Of a DNA stretch of 64,000 nucleotides, positions 41,017-52,802 are shown one piece after another (position 1 is the stretch's first letter; each line of letters opens with the position of its first letter). Source of the stretch: Pseudomonas songnenensis (GTDB taxonomy: Bacteria > Pseudomonadota > Gammaproteobacteria > Pseudomonadales > Pseudomonadaceae); NCBI RefSeq assembly GCF_003696315.1, contig NZ_RFFN01000011.1, positions 1 through 64,000 of the forward strand, read 5' to 3'. Below the pieces are notes generated by a model. The model was not told where the DNA came from and did not search any database. It saw only the letters and a list, made by a program, of their open reading frames with translations. A program made the translations under genes and the position numbers.

Positions 41017-42039
41017 TCAGGTACTTTCGTGCTGGTACTCGTGATGGAAGTCCAGCGCAGCGAGGTTCTTGTCCTTGGCTTCGAGCATGATGTCGAAGCG
41101 ATCCAGAAACTGAAACGCATAGCGATTCGTCCAGCGGTTCCACATGCGTTTGCTATGCGCATAGAGGTCGCGCTTGCTGACCTTTTCCAGCAACTCGGGG
41201 ATTTCCAGCTTCTGCTCCGGCGCGAAGCCCAGATCCATCAGGCTCTCCTGCGGCTGCGAGTAGTGCATGGTCGGCCGCACACCGCGCCAGCTTTCCAGAA
41301 CACGCTCGATGCGCGGGTCGTCCGGCTCGATATAGCGGTTCTCGTGAATCCAGCAGTGATGGATATCCAGCACCACCGGCGCGAGGTCCGCGAGACTCAG
41401 GCAGTCGTCCAGGCCATAGGTCTTTTCATCGTTCTCGAAGGTGAGGCAGTGGCGCGCCTCGCTCGACAGGCGCGGCCACACGGCACGCACGCCGTCGGCG
41501 CCGAGCCGCCCGGCGATATGCAGGTTGCACTTGAAGTCCTGGAAGCGCCGGCCGTAACCCATCATGCGGATCATGTCGGCGTGGTATTCGAATTCCGCCA
41601 GGCTGTTTTCCACCACCTGGGGCTTGTCCGACCCCAGCACGCAGTACTGGCCGGGATGCATCGACAGGCGGATACCGTGGGCCCGCGCCAGTTCGCCGAT
41701 CGCGGCGAAACCCGCCTCGAGGCGGCTCTGCATTTCAGCGCGGCGATAGAACGGCGCGATCTCGGCATGGCTGTAGAACGGCAGCAAGTCGCTGGACAGG
41801 CGCAACATGCGCAGCATCGGCGGCAATGTGGCGACGTATTCGAGCAATACCCGCTGAGCGCTCAGGTTGTGCGCGACGATCTCCTCGAGCTTCGCTTCCG
41901 CCGCCTCGCGCCCCGCCGAGGCCATCCAGCGCAGCGTGGTGCTGCGCGGATTGAAGGTGCGCTCGATGCGCTCCAGCTCCTTCAGCGAGAGGCTCTGTTG
42001 CGGGTGGCGATACATGCAGGCGAAACCGATGCGGGGCAT
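41017..42039 (-). CDS. uvsE: UV DNA damage endonuclease UvsE/UvdE
   Basis: 340 residues from the ATG at 42039 (MPRIGFACMY), with GAGGAA five bases upstream; the frame to 42162 has no ribosome site. It belongs to the UvdE TIM-barrel family. Conserved metal-binding regions are visible: RLSMHPGQYCVLGS, LTFENDEKTYG and VLDIHHCWIHEN. UvdE nicks DNA 5' of UV photoproducts in an alternative excision repair pathway independent of UvrABC. The gene is unrelated to its catabolic neighbours and lies between two LiuR-type promoters. No LexA box was seen in its leader. Confidence 0.93.
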   Translation of the reverse strand: MPRIGFACMYRHPQQSLSLKELERIERTFNPRSTTLRWMASAGREAAEAKLEEIVAHNLSAQRVLLEYVATLPPMLRMLRLSSDLLPFYSHAEIAPFYRRAEMQSRLEAGFAAIGELARAHGIRLSMHPGQYCVLGSDKPQVVENSLAEFEYHADMIRMMGYGRRFQDFKCNLHIAGRLGADGVRAVWPRLSSEARHCLTFENDEKTYGLDDCLSLADLAPVVLDIHHCWIHENRYIEPDDPRIERVLESWRGVRPTMHYSQPQESLMDLGFAPEQKLEIPELLEKVSKRDLYAHSKRMWNRWTNRYAFQFLDRFDIMLEAKDKNLAALDFHHEYQHEST

Positions 42040-42359
42040 GGGGTTCCTCGTCGGGTGGCAGGCCGGCATTGCGGCCACTGCCTGTTTAGTCCCGCCAGCC
42101 TCGCGGCGAGTGCCCCGCCACCGACGAAACACCACCACAGGACCGACTACCGACGACCGCATCTTGGCAGGCCTATGCTTGCAGCATGCCGGCTCGGTGG
42201 TGTGTTGACAGACCGAGAGCGGACCTTTACGTTAACGTAAAGCAGCGAACGATCATCCATGGCGATGACCTCGAACCGCTACCAGAGCGTCGGCCTGCAC
42301 TCCGCCGGACGAACGAATCCTCTGAAAACAGAACAATTACAAGACAAGCAGGTGGCCCC
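42040..42359. other. 320-base divergent region between uvsE and liuA
   Basis: Holds the liuA promoter and LiuR operator, and presumably the uvsE promoter. A TTGACA at 42205-42210 lies 15 bases before the palindrome. No other structure was recognised. Confidence 0.6.
42226..42241. promoter_or_regulatory. LiuR operator upstream of liuA
   Basis: TTTACGTTAACGTAAA is a perfect 16-base palindrome. It matches the MerR-family LiuR motif known to control leucine/isovalerate genes in gamma-proteobacteria. It lies 119 bases before the liuA ATG; LiuR is encoded at 52000-52398. Confidence 0.85.
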
Positions 42360-43523
42360 ATGAATTACTCCAGCCTCAATTTCGCCCTCGGTGAAACCAT
42401 CGACATGCTGCGCGAGCAGGTGCAGGCCTTTGTCGCCGCCGAGATTGCTCCGCGCGCCGAAGCCATCGATCAGGACAACCTGTTCCCGGCGGACATGTGG
42501 AGAAAATTCGGCGAGATGGGCCTGCTCGGCGTGACCGTCTCCGAGGAGTACGGCGGCGCTGGCCTCGGCTACCTGGCCCACGTGGTGGCGATGGAAGAAA
42601 TCAGCCGCGGCTCGGCCTCGGTCGCCCTCTCCTACGGCGCCCACTCCAATCTGTGCGTCAACCAGATCAACCGCAACGGCAACCCCGAGCAGAAGGCCCG
42701 CTACCTGCCCAAGCTGATCAGCGGCGAACACGTCGGCGCGCTGGCCATGAGCGAGCCGAATGCCGGCTCCGACGTGGTCTCCATGAAGCTGCGCGCCGAA
42801 AAGCGCGGCGACCGCTACGTGCTCAACGGCAGCAAGACCTGGATCACCAACGGCCCGGACGCCAATACCTACGTGATCTACGCCAAGACCGACCTGGACA
42901 AGGGGCCGCACGGCATCACCGCGTTCATCGTCGAGCGCGACTGGAAGGGTTTCTCGCGCGGCAACAAGTTCGACAAGCTCGGCATGCGCGGCTCCAACAC
43001 CTGCGAGCTGTTCTTCGATGACGTCGAGGTGCCGCAAGAGAACGTGCTGGGCGTCGAGAACGGCGGCGTCAAGGTGCTGATGAGTGGCCTGGATTACGAG
43101 CGCGTGGTACTGGCCGGCGGCCCGACCGGGATCATGCAGGCGTGCCTCGACGTGGTGGTGCCCTACATCCACGACCGCAAGCAGTTCGGCCAGAGCATCG
43201 GCGAGTTCCAGTTCATCCAGGGCAAGGTGGCGGACATGTACACCCAGCTCAACGCCAGCCGCGCCTATCTCTACGCCGTCGCCCAGGCGTGCGACCGCGG
43301 CGAGACCACCCGCAAGGACGCCGCCGGGGTGATCCTCTATACCGCCGAAAACGCCACGCAGATGGCCCTGCAGGCGATCCAGATCCTCGGTGGCAACGGC
43401 TATATCAACGAATTCCCCACCGGCCGCCTGCTGCGTGACGCCAAGCTCTATGAGATCGGCGCCGGCACCAGCGAGATCCGCCGGATGCTGATCGGCCGCG
43501 AGCTGTTCAACGAATCCAGGTGA
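42360..43523 (+). CDS. liuA: Isovaleryl-CoA dehydrogenase
   Basis: 387 residues from the ATG at 42360. The acyl-CoA dehydrogenase fold is seen in [18 protein letters not shown] and [19 protein letters not shown]. The catalytic glutamate of isovaleryl-CoA dehydrogenase is in [10 protein letters not shown], and the C-terminal [19 protein letters not shown] is conserved. It oxidises isovaleryl-CoA to 3-methylcrotonyl-CoA, passing electrons to ETF. First gene of liuABCDE. A repeat-type hairpin follows before liuB. Confidence 0.96.
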   Translation: MNYSSLNFALGETIDMLREQVQAFVAAEIAPRAEAIDQDNLFPADMWRKFGEMGLLGVTVSEEYGGAGLGYLAHVVAMEEISRGSASVALSYGAHSNLCVNQINRNGNPEQKARYLPKLISGEHVGALAMSEPNAGSDVVSMKLRAEKRGDRYVLNGSKTWITNGPDANTYVIYAKTDLDKGPHGITAFIVERDWKGFSRGNKFDKLGMRGSNTCELFFDDVEVPQENVLGVENGGVKVLMSGLDYERVVLAGGPTGIMQACLDVVVPYIHDRKQFGQSIGEFQFIQGKVADMYTQLNASRAYLYAVAQACDRGETTRKDAAGVILYTAENATQMALQAIQILGGNGYINEFPTGRLLRDAKLYEIGAGTSEIRRMLIGRELFNESR

Positions 43524-43554
43524 GCCTGCGGGCGGAAAGAATGCCCCCAGCCTC

Positions 43555-43586
43555 GTAGGGTGGAAAACCGAGAAGCGTTTTCCACC
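43555..43586. repeat. REP-like hairpin unit between liuA and liuB
   Basis: GTAGGGTGGAAAAC followed by the pairing GTTTTCCACC gives a 10-bp stem (43559-43568 with 43577-43586). The GTAGGGTGGAAAAC sequence recurs at 48069, so it is a dispersed intergenic repeat of the kind common in pseudomonads. Confidence 0.7.
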
Positions 43587-43637
43587 GCAGTCGGTGGATG
43601 GCAGAGCCATCCATGATGGAATTGAACGGAGCCAACC

Positions 43638-45245
<1,608 letters not shown>

Positions 45246-45302
45246 TCCGTGCCGCTGGCAGCCGAACGCGCCGGCGACTGCAGTCCCCTCGAGGATGCCG
45301 AG

Positions 45303-46100
45303 ATGACCGATTTCCAGACCATCGAACTGAACAAAGACGCGCGCGGCGTGGCCACTCTCTGGCTCAACCGCGCGGACAAGAACAATGCCTTCGACGCCCG
45401 GGTGATCGGCGAACTGAACGCAGCACTGGCCCAGGTGCAGGACGATGCGGGCATCCGCTTCCTCATCCTGCGCGGGCGTGGCAAGCACTTCTCCGCTGGT
45501 GCGGATCTCGGCTGGATGCGCGAGTCGGCCAAACTCGACTACCAAGCCAATCTCGCTGATGCCCATGAGTTGGGCGAGCTGATGCAGCGCCTTTACCAGC
45601 TGCCGCAGCCGACCCTGGCCGTGGTACAGGGCGCGGCCTTTGGCGGCGCGCTGGGGTTGATCGCCTGCTGCGACATGGCCATCGGCGCCCGCGACGCACT
45701 GTTCTGCCTGTCGGAAGTCCGCATCGGCCTGGCGCCGGCGGTGATCAGCCCGTACGTGGTCAAGGCCATCGGCGAGCGCGCCACCCGCCGCTACGCGCTG
45801 ACCGCCGAACGCTTCGACGGCACACGTGCCCGCGAACTTGGCCTGCTCGCAGAAACCTACCCGGCCAGTGAGCTGGACGCCGCGCTGGAGCAATGGGTCG
45901 ACAACCTGCTGCTCAACAGCCCGCAGGCGCTCAAGGCCTGCAAGGACCTGCTGCTGGAAGTGGGCGATGGCGATTTCAGCGCCGACCTGCGCCAGACCAC
46001 CGAACAGGCCATCGCGCGCCTACGCACCAGCCCGGAAGGTCAGGAAGGCCTGAGCGCCTTTCTGGAAAAACGCACGCCCGCCTGGCAGGAGAAGAAGTGA
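45303..46100 (+). CDS. liuC: 3-methylglutaconyl-CoA hydratase
   Basis: 265 residues from the ATG at 45303; the frame continues upstream without a ribosome site. It is a crotonase-fold hydratase: FSAGADLGWM and QGAAFGGALGLIACCDMAIG form the oxyanion hole and active site. It hydrates 3-methylglutaconyl-CoA to HMG-CoA. Its stop overlaps the liuD start by one base (TGATG), so the two are translated in sequence. Confidence 0.93.
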   Translation: MTDFQTIELNKDARGVATLWLNRADKNNAFDARVIGELNAALAQVQDDAGIRFLILRGRGKHFSAGADLGWMRESAKLDYQANLADAHELGELMQRLYQLPQPTLAVVQGAAFGGALGLIACCDMAIGARDALFCLSEVRIGLAPAVISPYVVKAIGERATRRYALTAERFDGTRARELGLLAETYPASELDAALEQWVDNLLLNSPQALKACKDLLLEVGDGDFSADLRQTTEQAIARLRTSPEGQEGLSAFLEKRTPAWQEKK

Positions 46101-48010
46101 TGAATCGCCATATCGATACCCTGCTGGTCGCCAACCGCGGCGAGATCGCCTGCCGCGTGATGCGCACCGCCAAGGCCATGGGCCTGACCACCGTTGCGGT
46201 GCACAGCGCCATCGACGCCAGCGCGCGCCATGCCCGCGAAGCCGATATCCGCATCGACCTGGGCGGCGCCAAGCCGGCCGAGAGCTACCTGCGCATCGAC
46301 AAGCTGATCGAGGCGGCCAAGGCCAGCGGCGCCCAGGCGATCCACCCGGGCTACGGCTTTCTCTCGGAGAACGCCGAGTTCGCCCGCGCCATCGAACAGG
46401 CCGGGCTGATCTTCCTCGGCCCGCCCGCCTCCGCCATCGACGCCATGGGCAGCAAGTCCGCCGCCAAGGCGCTGATGGAAGAAGCCGGCGTGCCGCTGGT
46501 GCCGGGCTACCACGGCGAAGCGCAGGACGTGGAAACCTTCCGTGCTGCCGCGGAAAAGATCGGCTACCCGGTGCTGCTCAAGGCCACCGCCGGTGGCGGC
46601 GGCAAGGGCATGAAGGTGGTCGAGCGCGAGGCGGACCTGGCCGAAGCACTGGCGTCCGCCCAGCGCGAAGCGCAGTCGTCGTTCGGCGACTCGCGCATGC
46701 TGGTCGAGAAATACGTGCTCAAGCCGCGCCATGTGGAAATCCAGGTCTTCGCCGACCAGCACGGCAACTGCCTGTACCTCAACGAGCGCGACTGCTCGAT
46801 CCAGCGCCGCCATCAGAAGGTGGTTGAAGAGGCGCCAGCGCCAGGCCTGTCCCCCGAGCTGCGACGTGCCATGGGCGAAGCCGCAGTGAAGGCGGCCAAG
46901 GCCATCGGCTACGTCGGCGCCGGCACCGTGGAGTTCCTGCTGGATGCCCGTGGCGAGTTCTTCTTCATGGAAATGAACACCCGTCTGCAGGTCGAGCACC
47001 CGGTTACCGAGGCCATCACCGGCCTCGATCTGGTCGCCTGGCAGATTCGCGTCGCCCGCGGCGAGCCGCTACCGATCAGCCAGGAGCAGGTGCCGCTGAT
47101 CGGCCATGCGATCGAGGTACGGCTGTACGCCGAGGACCCGGACAACGATTTCCTTCCCGCCACCGGCACCCTCGAGCTCTACCGTGAAGCCGCGGATGGT
47201 CCGGGCCGTCGCGTCGACAGCGGCGTCGCCGAGGGCGATACGGTGTCGCCGTTCTACGATCCGATGCTGGGCAAGCTGATCGCCTGGGGCGAGAACCGCG
47301 AGGAAGCGCGGCTGCGCCTCTTGGCCATGCTCGACGAGACCGCCGTCGGCGGCGTGCGCACCAACCTCGCGTTCCTGCGCCGCGTCGTCGGCCATCGCGC
47401 GTTTGCCGAGGCCGAGCTGGATACCGGCTTTATCCCGCGCCACGAAAGCGAACTGCTGCGTCCGGCCGGCGAGCTGTCCGATGCCTTCTGGCAACAGGCT
47501 GCCGAGTACTTCGTACAGAGCGAGCCGACCACCGTTCGCGACGACGATGCCCATTCGCCGTGGTCCAAGCGCAGCGGGCTGCGTTTCGGCATGCCGGCGC
47601 AGATCAGCCTGCACCTGCAGTGCAATGGCGAGAGCCGCCGGCTGAAGGTCGACCCGGCAGCGCCGCGGCAGAACGTCCGCACGCCCAGGGCGATCCGCCA
47701 GGGCGATGCACTGTACCTGCAGTGGAACGGCGAATGGCTGGCCGTGCGCGCCTTCGACCCCATCGCCGAAGCCGAGGCCAGCCACCAGCATCACGGCGGC
47801 CTGACCGCGCCAATGAACGGCAGCATCGTGCGTGTACTGGTGGAGGCCGGTCAGCATGTCGAGGCCGGCACCGCATTGATCGTGCTGGAAGCGATGAAGA
47901 TGGAACACAGCATCCGCAGCGCCCAGGCTGGCGTGGTCAAGAGCCTGTTCTGCAGCGAAGGCGAAATGGTCAGCGAAGGCGCAGTGCTGCTGGAGATGGA
48001 AGAGGCGTGA
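46100..48010 (+). CDS. liuD: Methylcrotonyl-CoA carboxylase alpha (biotin) subunit
   Basis: 636 residues from the ATG at 46100. The biotin-carboxylase domain (about 1-445) shows TLLVANRGEIACRVMRTAK, ATAGGGGKGMKVV and EMNTRLQVEHPVTE. A linker domain follows, and a C-terminal biotinyl domain with the biotin lysine in EAMKMEH near residue 599. It carboxylates its biotin with ATP and bicarbonate. Two hairpin repeats follow the stop. Confidence 0.96.
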   Translation: MNRHIDTLLVANRGEIACRVMRTAKAMGLTTVAVHSAIDASARHAREADIRIDLGGAKPAESYLRIDKLIEAAKASGAQAIHPGYGFLSENAEFARAIEQAGLIFLGPPASAIDAMGSKSAAKALMEEAGVPLVPGYHGEAQDVETFRAAAEKIGYPVLLKATAGGGGKGMKVVEREADLAEALASAQREAQSSFGDSRMLVEKYVLKPRHVEIQVFADQHGNCLYLNERDCSIQRRHQKVVEEAPAPGLSPELRRAMGEAAVKAAKAIGYVGAGTVEFLLDARGEFFFMEMNTRLQVEHPVTEAITGLDLVAWQIRVARGEPLPISQEQVPLIGHAIEVRLYAEDPDNDFLPATGTLELYREAADGPGRRVDSGVAEGDTVSPFYDPMLGKLIAWGENREEARLRLLAMLDETAVGGVRTNLAFLRRVVGHRAFAEAELDTGFIPRHESELLRPAGELSDAFWQQAAEYFVQSEPTTVRDDDAHSPWSKRSGLRFGMPAQISLHLQCNGESRRLKVDPAAPRQNVRTPRAIRQGDALYLQWNGEWLAVRAFDPIAEAEASHQHHGGLTAPMNGSIVRVLVEAGQHVEAGTALIVLEAMKMEHSIRSAQAGVVKSLFCSEGEMVSEGAVLLEMEEA

Positions 48011-48020
48011 CGGTCGCCAA

Positions 48021-48048
48021 GGTGGACAAGGCTTCGCCGTTGTCCACC
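48021..48048. repeat. REP-like hairpin unit after liuD (inverted copy)
   Basis: GGTGGACAA and TTGTCCACC form a 9-bp stem followed by CCTATGC; read in reverse it is a variant of the GTAGGGTGGAAAAC unit. Confidence 0.6.
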
Positions 48049-48068
48049 CTATGCACGAACGCAAGGCC

Positions 48069-48100
48069 GTAGGGTGGAAAACGCCGCAGGCTTTTCCACC
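48069..48100. repeat. REP-like hairpin unit between liuD and liuE
   Basis: GTAGGGTGGAAAAC and the pairing TTTTCCACC (stem 48073-48081 with 48092-48100), nearly the same as at 43555-43586. It is paired head to tail with the inverted copy just before it. Confidence 0.7.
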
Positions 48101-48171
48101 GGTAGCCGGACGCCTCGGCTGACACACATGAACCGGCGAGCCCGCCAATCGCGCTCGCCCCTGGAGGACAT

Positions 48172-49071
48172 ATGAGCCTGCCCAAACAGGTCCGGCTGGT
48201 GGAAGTCGGCCCGCGCGACGGCCTGCAGAACGAGCAGCAGCCGATCAGCGTGGCGGACAAGGTGCGTCTGGTCGACGACCTGAGCGCCGCCGGGCTGTCC
48301 TATATCGAAGTCGGCAGCTTCGTCTCGCCCAAGTGGGTGCCGCAGATGGCCGGCTCCGCCGAAGTCTTCGCGCAGATCCAGCGCAAGGCCGGGGTCACTT
48401 ACGCGGCGCTGACGCCGAACATGAAGGGCCTGGAGGCGGCCATCGAGGCCGGCGTGAAGGAAGTCGCGGTGTTCGGTGCGGCGTCCGAAGCCTTTTCGCA
48501 AAAGAACATCAACTGCTCCATCGCCGAGAGCCTGGCGCGCTTCGCCCCGCTGATGGAGGCTGCCCGCGAGCAGGACATTCGCGTGCGTGGCTACGTTTCC
48601 TGCGTGCTCGGCTGCCCTTACGAGGGTGAGGTGGCGCCAGCCAAGGTCGCCGAAGTCGCCCGCGAGCTGTATGCCATGGGCTGCTACGAGGTTTCACTGG
48701 GCGACACCATCGGCACCGGCACACCGGGCAAGACCCGCACGCTGTTCGATACCGTGGCCCGCGAAGTGCCGCGCGAACGGTTGGCCGGGCATTTCCACGA
48801 CACCTACGGCCAGGCGCTGGCGAATATCTATGCGAGCCTCTTGGAAGGCATCGCCGTGTTCGACAGCTCGGTCGCCGGCCTCGGCGGTTGCCCTTACGCC
48901 AAAGGCGCCAGCGGCAATGTCGCCAGCGAAGACGTGCTGTACATGTTCAACGGGCTGGACATAGCCACCGGCATCGACCTCGACGCGCTGATCGCTGCCG
49001 GCCAGCGCATCAGCCAGCTGCTGGGGCGTGCCAACGGTTCGCGGGTCGCCCGCGCCAGACATGCCGGTTAG
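48172..49071 (+). CDS. liuE: Hydroxymethylglutaryl-CoA lyase
   Basis: 299 residues. The DRE-TIM motifs are [12 protein letters not shown] at the start, the [13 protein letters not shown] metal histidines, and the catalytic cysteine in [15 protein letters not shown]. It splits HMG-CoA into acetoacetate and acetyl-CoA, finishing the leucine branch. A GGAGG ribosome site lies before the ATG. Confidence 0.96.
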   Translation: MSLPKQVRLVEVGPRDGLQNEQQPISVADKVRLVDDLSAAGLSYIEVGSFVSPKWVPQMAGSAEVFAQIQRKAGVTYAALTPNMKGLEAAIEAGVKEVAVFGAASEAFSQKNINCSIAESLARFAPLMEAAREQDIRVRGYVSCVLGCPYEGEVAPAKVAEVARELYAMGCYEVSLGDTIGTGTPGKTRTLFDTVAREVPRERLAGHFHDTYGQALANIYASLLEGIAVFDSSVAGLGGCPYAKGASGNVASEDVLYMFNGLDIATGIDLDALIAAGQRISQLLGRANGSRVARARHAG

Positions 49072-49135
49072 CGGCACCGTTCTTGCTAAACCCTATTCGT
49101 CGGGCGCCCATTCAGGTAGCGCCCGGCACGGACAG

Positions 49136-49143
49136 AACAACAA
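49136..49143 (+). promoter_or_regulatory. Crc/Hfq-type CA motif before scoA
   Basis: AACAACAA lies directly before the AGAGG ribosome site, 14 bases upstream of the scoA ATG. Confidence 0.5.
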
Positions 49144-49156
49144 GTAGAGGTAATTC

Positions 49157-49852
49157 ATGAACAAGATTTACCCCAACGCCGCCCACGCCCTGGAAGGGTT
49201 GGTTCAGGACGGCATGACCATCGCCGTCGGCGGCTTCGGCCTGTGCGGCATCCCCGAGCAGCTGATCGGCGCGCTGCGCGACAGCGGCAAGAAGGACCTG
49301 ACTGCCATCAGCAACAACGCCGGTGTCGACGGCTTCGGCCTCGGCCTGCTGCTGGAGACGCGGCAGATCAGCAAGATGGTTTCCTCCTATGTGGGTGAGA
49401 ACAAGGAGTTCGAGCGCCAGTACCTGGCCGGCGAACTGGCCCTGGAATTCACCCCGCAAGGCACCCTGGCGGAGAAGCTGCGTGCCGGCGGCGCGGGTAT
49501 CCCGGCGTTCTACACCAGGACCGGCTACGGCACCCTGGTGGCCGAAGGCAAGGAAACCCGCCAGTTCAACGGCGAGTGGTACGTGATGGAAGAATCGCTG
49601 ACCGCGGACCTGGCCCTGGTCAAGGCGTGGAAGGCCGACAAGGCCGGCAACCTGCTGTTTCGCAAGACCGCGCGCAACTTCAACCCGCTGGCAGCGATGG
49701 CCGGCGAGGTCTGCGTCGTCGAGGTGGAGGAGATCGTCGAGACCGGCGAGCTGGACCCGGACCAGATTCACCTGCCGGGTATCTACGTGCATCGCATCGT
49801 GCACAACCCGAACCCGGAAAAACGCATCGAAAAACGCACGGTGAGGAGCTGA
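49157..49852 (+). CDS. scoA: 3-oxoacid (acetoacetate:succinyl-CoA) CoA-transferase subunit A
   Basis: 231 residues. [13 protein letters not shown] and [13 protein letters not shown] are standard for subunit A. Together with scoB it loads acetoacetate with CoA from succinyl-CoA, giving acetoacetyl-CoA for the thiolase. The neighbours liuE (producing acetoacetate) and atoB (consuming acetoacetyl-CoA) support this. An AAnAAnAA motif sits at its ribosome site. Four bases separate it from scoB. Confidence 0.94.
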   Translation: MNKIYPNAAHALEGLVQDGMTIAVGGFGLCGIPEQLIGALRDSGKKDLTAISNNAGVDGFGLGLLLETRQISKMVSSYVGENKEFERQYLAGELALEFTPQGTLAEKLRAGGAGIPAFYTRTGYGTLVAEGKETRQFNGEWYVMEESLTADLALVKAWKADKAGNLLFRKTARNFNPLAAMAGEVCVVEVEEIVETGELDPDQIHLPGIYVHRIVHNPNPEKRIEKRTVRS

Positions 49853-49856
49853 GACC

Positions 49857-50486
49857 ATGGCCTGGACACGTGAACAGATGGCGCAACGCGCCGCCCAGGA
49901 GCTGCAGGACGGCTTCTACGTCAACCTCGGTATCGGCCTGCCGACCCTGGTCGCCAACTACATCCCCGAAGGCATGGACGTCTGGCTGCAGAGCGAGAAC
50001 GGCCTGCTCGGCATCGGCCCCTTCCCGAGCGAGGAAGAGATCGACCCGGACCTGATCAACGCCGGCAAGCAGACCGTCACCGCCCTGCCCGGCTCGAGCT
50101 TCTTCGACAACGCGCAGAGCTTCGCCATGATCCGCGGCGGTCACATCAACCTGGCCATCCTCGGCGCCATGCAGGTGTCGGAAAAGGGCGACCTGGCCAA
50201 CTGGATGATCCCCGGCAAGATGGTCAAGGGCATGGGCGGCGCGATGGACCTGGTAGCCGGCGTCAAGCGCGTCGTGGTGCTGATGGAGCACACCGCCAAG
50301 GGCGGCGCGCACAAGATCCTGCCGGCCTGCGACCTGCCGCTCACCGGCCTCGGCGTGGTCGACCGGATCATCACCGACCTCGGCGTGCTGGACGTCACCG
50401 AGCAGGGCCTGAAGCTGGTGGAGCTGGCCGAAGGCGTCAGCTTCGATGAGCTGCAGGAGGCCACCGGCAGCCCGATCCAGCGCTGA
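49857..50486 (+). CDS. scoB: 3-oxoacid CoA-transferase subunit B
   Basis: 209 residues. The catalytic glutamate is in [12 protein letters not shown] near residue 47, which forms the CoA thioester intermediate. [15 protein letters not shown] and [16 protein letters not shown] are family stretches. It works as a complex with ScoA. A terminator-containing 258-base leader of atoB follows. Confidence 0.95.
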   Translation: MAWTREQMAQRAAQELQDGFYVNLGIGLPTLVANYIPEGMDVWLQSENGLLGIGPFPSEEEIDPDLINAGKQTVTALPGSSFFDNAQSFAMIRGGHINLAILGAMQVSEKGDLANWMIPGKMVKGMGGAMDLVAGVKRVVVLMEHTAKGGAHKILPACDLPLTGLGVVDRIITDLGVLDVTEQGLKLVELAEGVSFDELQEATGSPIQR

Positions 50487-50702
50487 AGCCAGCGTGCGGG
50501 AAGCACGCCGGAGCCTCCCTTGCCCGCCGCCTCTTCCCGCCTGCCCCGAACGCCCTCGAGCCTGCTGCCCGCCAGCACTGGCCAGTCACCCAGGCGCCCG
50601 TATACTGCGGCATCGACCGGTCTGCCAGCGCGCTGACCAGCGGCTTGCCCCCTGTCGTTCGAGGGCACCCTTTCCCGGAGCCAGGCCGCGTGCCTGGTCC
50701 TC

Positions 50703-50730
50703 GCGTTACGCCCCGGCGTAGCGCTTTTTT
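50703..50730 (+). terminator. Intrinsic terminator directly in front of atoB
   Basis: A 9-bp stem (GCGTTACGC with its complement GGCGTAGCGC region) and a 4-base loop are followed by TTTTTT, ending 15 bases before the atoB ATG. It could end the liu/sco message or act as an attenuator of atoB. No obvious leader peptide is seen. Confidence 0.82.
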
Positions 50731-50744
50731 ATTCGGAGTCCGTC

Positions 50745-51926
<1,182 letters not shown>

Positions 51927-51956
51927 GCGAATCACACGGCGCGGGGCAGACATACG

Positions 51957-51974
51957 CGCCCGGATCACCGGGCG
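51957..51974. repeat. Hairpin between atoB and liuR
   Basis: CGCCCGG pairs with CCGGGCG over a 4-base ATCA loop. No T tract follows. It probably separates atoB from liuR at the RNA level. Confidence 0.5.
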
Positions 51975-51999
51975 TGACAGAGGATGATCGGAAGGAATC

Positions 52000-52398
52000 A
52001 TGGCTAAACAGACCTACAGCATTTCCGACCTGGCCAACGAGCTGGACATCACCACCCGCGCCATCCGTTTCTATGAAGAACAGGGCATGCTCACGCCGAC
52101 CCGCCGCGGCCAGGAGCGCATCTATTCGCCCAAGGATCGCGTCGCGCTGAAGCTGATCCTGCGCGGCAAGCGCATCGGCTTCTCGCTGGCCGAATGCAAG
52201 ACGCTGATCGAGCTCTACGACCCCAAGGCCGGCAACCAGAAGCAGCTGAATATCATGCTGCAGATGATCGCCGATCGCCGCCAGCAGCTGGAGCAGCAAC
52301 TGCTCGACATCCAGCAGATGCAGCTTGAGCTGGACACCGCCGAGGAGCGCTGCCGCACCGCACTGGAAAGCACACTGGCCAAGCAAGCCGCCAGCTGA
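52000..52398 (+). CDS. liuR: MerR-family transcriptional regulator LiuR
   Basis: 132 residues. The N-terminal MerR winged helix is YSISDLANELDITTRAIRFY, then EEQGMLTPTRRGQERIY, and the long dimerisation helix (QQLEQQLLDIQQMQLELDTA) follows. It is close to the P. aeruginosa LiuR as I remember it. LiuR controls leucine and isovalerate catabolic genes. Three operator-type palindromes in this window are its probable targets. The gene stands downstream of atoB here, not before liuA as in P. aeruginosa. Confidence 0.93.
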   Translation: MAKQTYSISDLANELDITTRAIRFYEEQGMLTPTRRGQERIYSPKDRVALKLILRGKRIGFSLAECKTLIELYDPKAGNQKQLNIMLQMIADRRQQLEQQLLDIQQMQLELDTAEERCRTALESTLAKQAAS

Positions 52399-52481
52399 TC
52401 GACCGCCTTTCTCGCCTGCCTCTCATCCGGCGTTGCGCCCTGCGCACGCCGATTCGTTTGTCCGCCAGTTCGTTATCGCGC

Positions 52482-52559
52482 CGTCCACAGAAATGGACAT
52501 GTTCCAGAATTTCGGACACTGTCGGATATCCACCCGGGCAGTGTCTGCCGCAGCGGACA
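52482..52559. promoter_or_regulatory. Paired enhancer elements upstream of dctP
   Basis: Two palindromic elements of the form GTCC-N8-GGAC: CGTCCACAGAAATGGACA at 52482-52499 and TGTCTGCCGCAGCGGACA at 52542-52559, 60 bases apart start to start. They lie 66 and 126 bases upstream of the sigma-54 promoter, the right distance for looping. The same element pairs occur before the esterase and OprD genes. Confidence 0.85.
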
Positions 52560-52624
52560 CCGCTATCGTCCTGCAATCACTCCAATAGCGCTGCAGCGCG
52601 CGCCTTTCCTCGTTCGCGGGCGAT

Positions 52625-52640
52625 AGGCACAGAACCTGCA
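52625..52640 (+). promoter_or_regulatory. Sigma-54 promoter of dctP
   Basis: AGGCACAGAACCTGCA has the invariant GG and GC separated by 10 bases and GGCAC/TGC identities to TGGCAC-N5-TTGCA. A second, weaker candidate, TGGCGCCGGATCGGCA, lies at 52680-52695. Confidence 0.68.
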
Positions 52641-52777
52641 ATCCACCCCGCGACGCCAGAACAAACCAAAGAACAAGACTGGCGCCGGATCGGCAGCATC
52701 GGCTCGGCCTCTGTTCTTGTTCTGGCCTGTTAACGCCCTCGACCCACGGGCGGTTACGCGTCCGCCCTCGGGCACAG

Positions 52778-52791
52778 AACAACAACAAGAA
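52778..52791 (+). promoter_or_regulatory. Crc/Hfq-type CA motif before dctP
   Basis: AACAACAACAAGAA contains three overlapping AAnAAnAA units and runs straight into the AAGGA ribosome site of dctP. Confidence 0.55.
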
Positions 52792-52802
52792 GGAAAATCT
52801 GC

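Larger units (their letters stand above)
52399..52802. other. 404-base dctP regulatory region
   Basis: No gene. It holds two 18-base TGTCC-N8-GGACA-type elements, a sigma-54 promoter and a CA motif, described in their own entries. Confidence 0.75.

Noticed and set aside
42205-42210. TTGACA as a liuA -35 element
   Set aside because: No -10 at suitable spacing could be fixed beside the LiuR operator, so no promoter is claimed.
52680-52695. Alternative sigma-54 promoter TGGCGCCGGATCGGCA before dctP
   Set aside because: GG-N10-GC spacing holds but the -12 side is poorer than at 52625-52640; kept only as an alternative.
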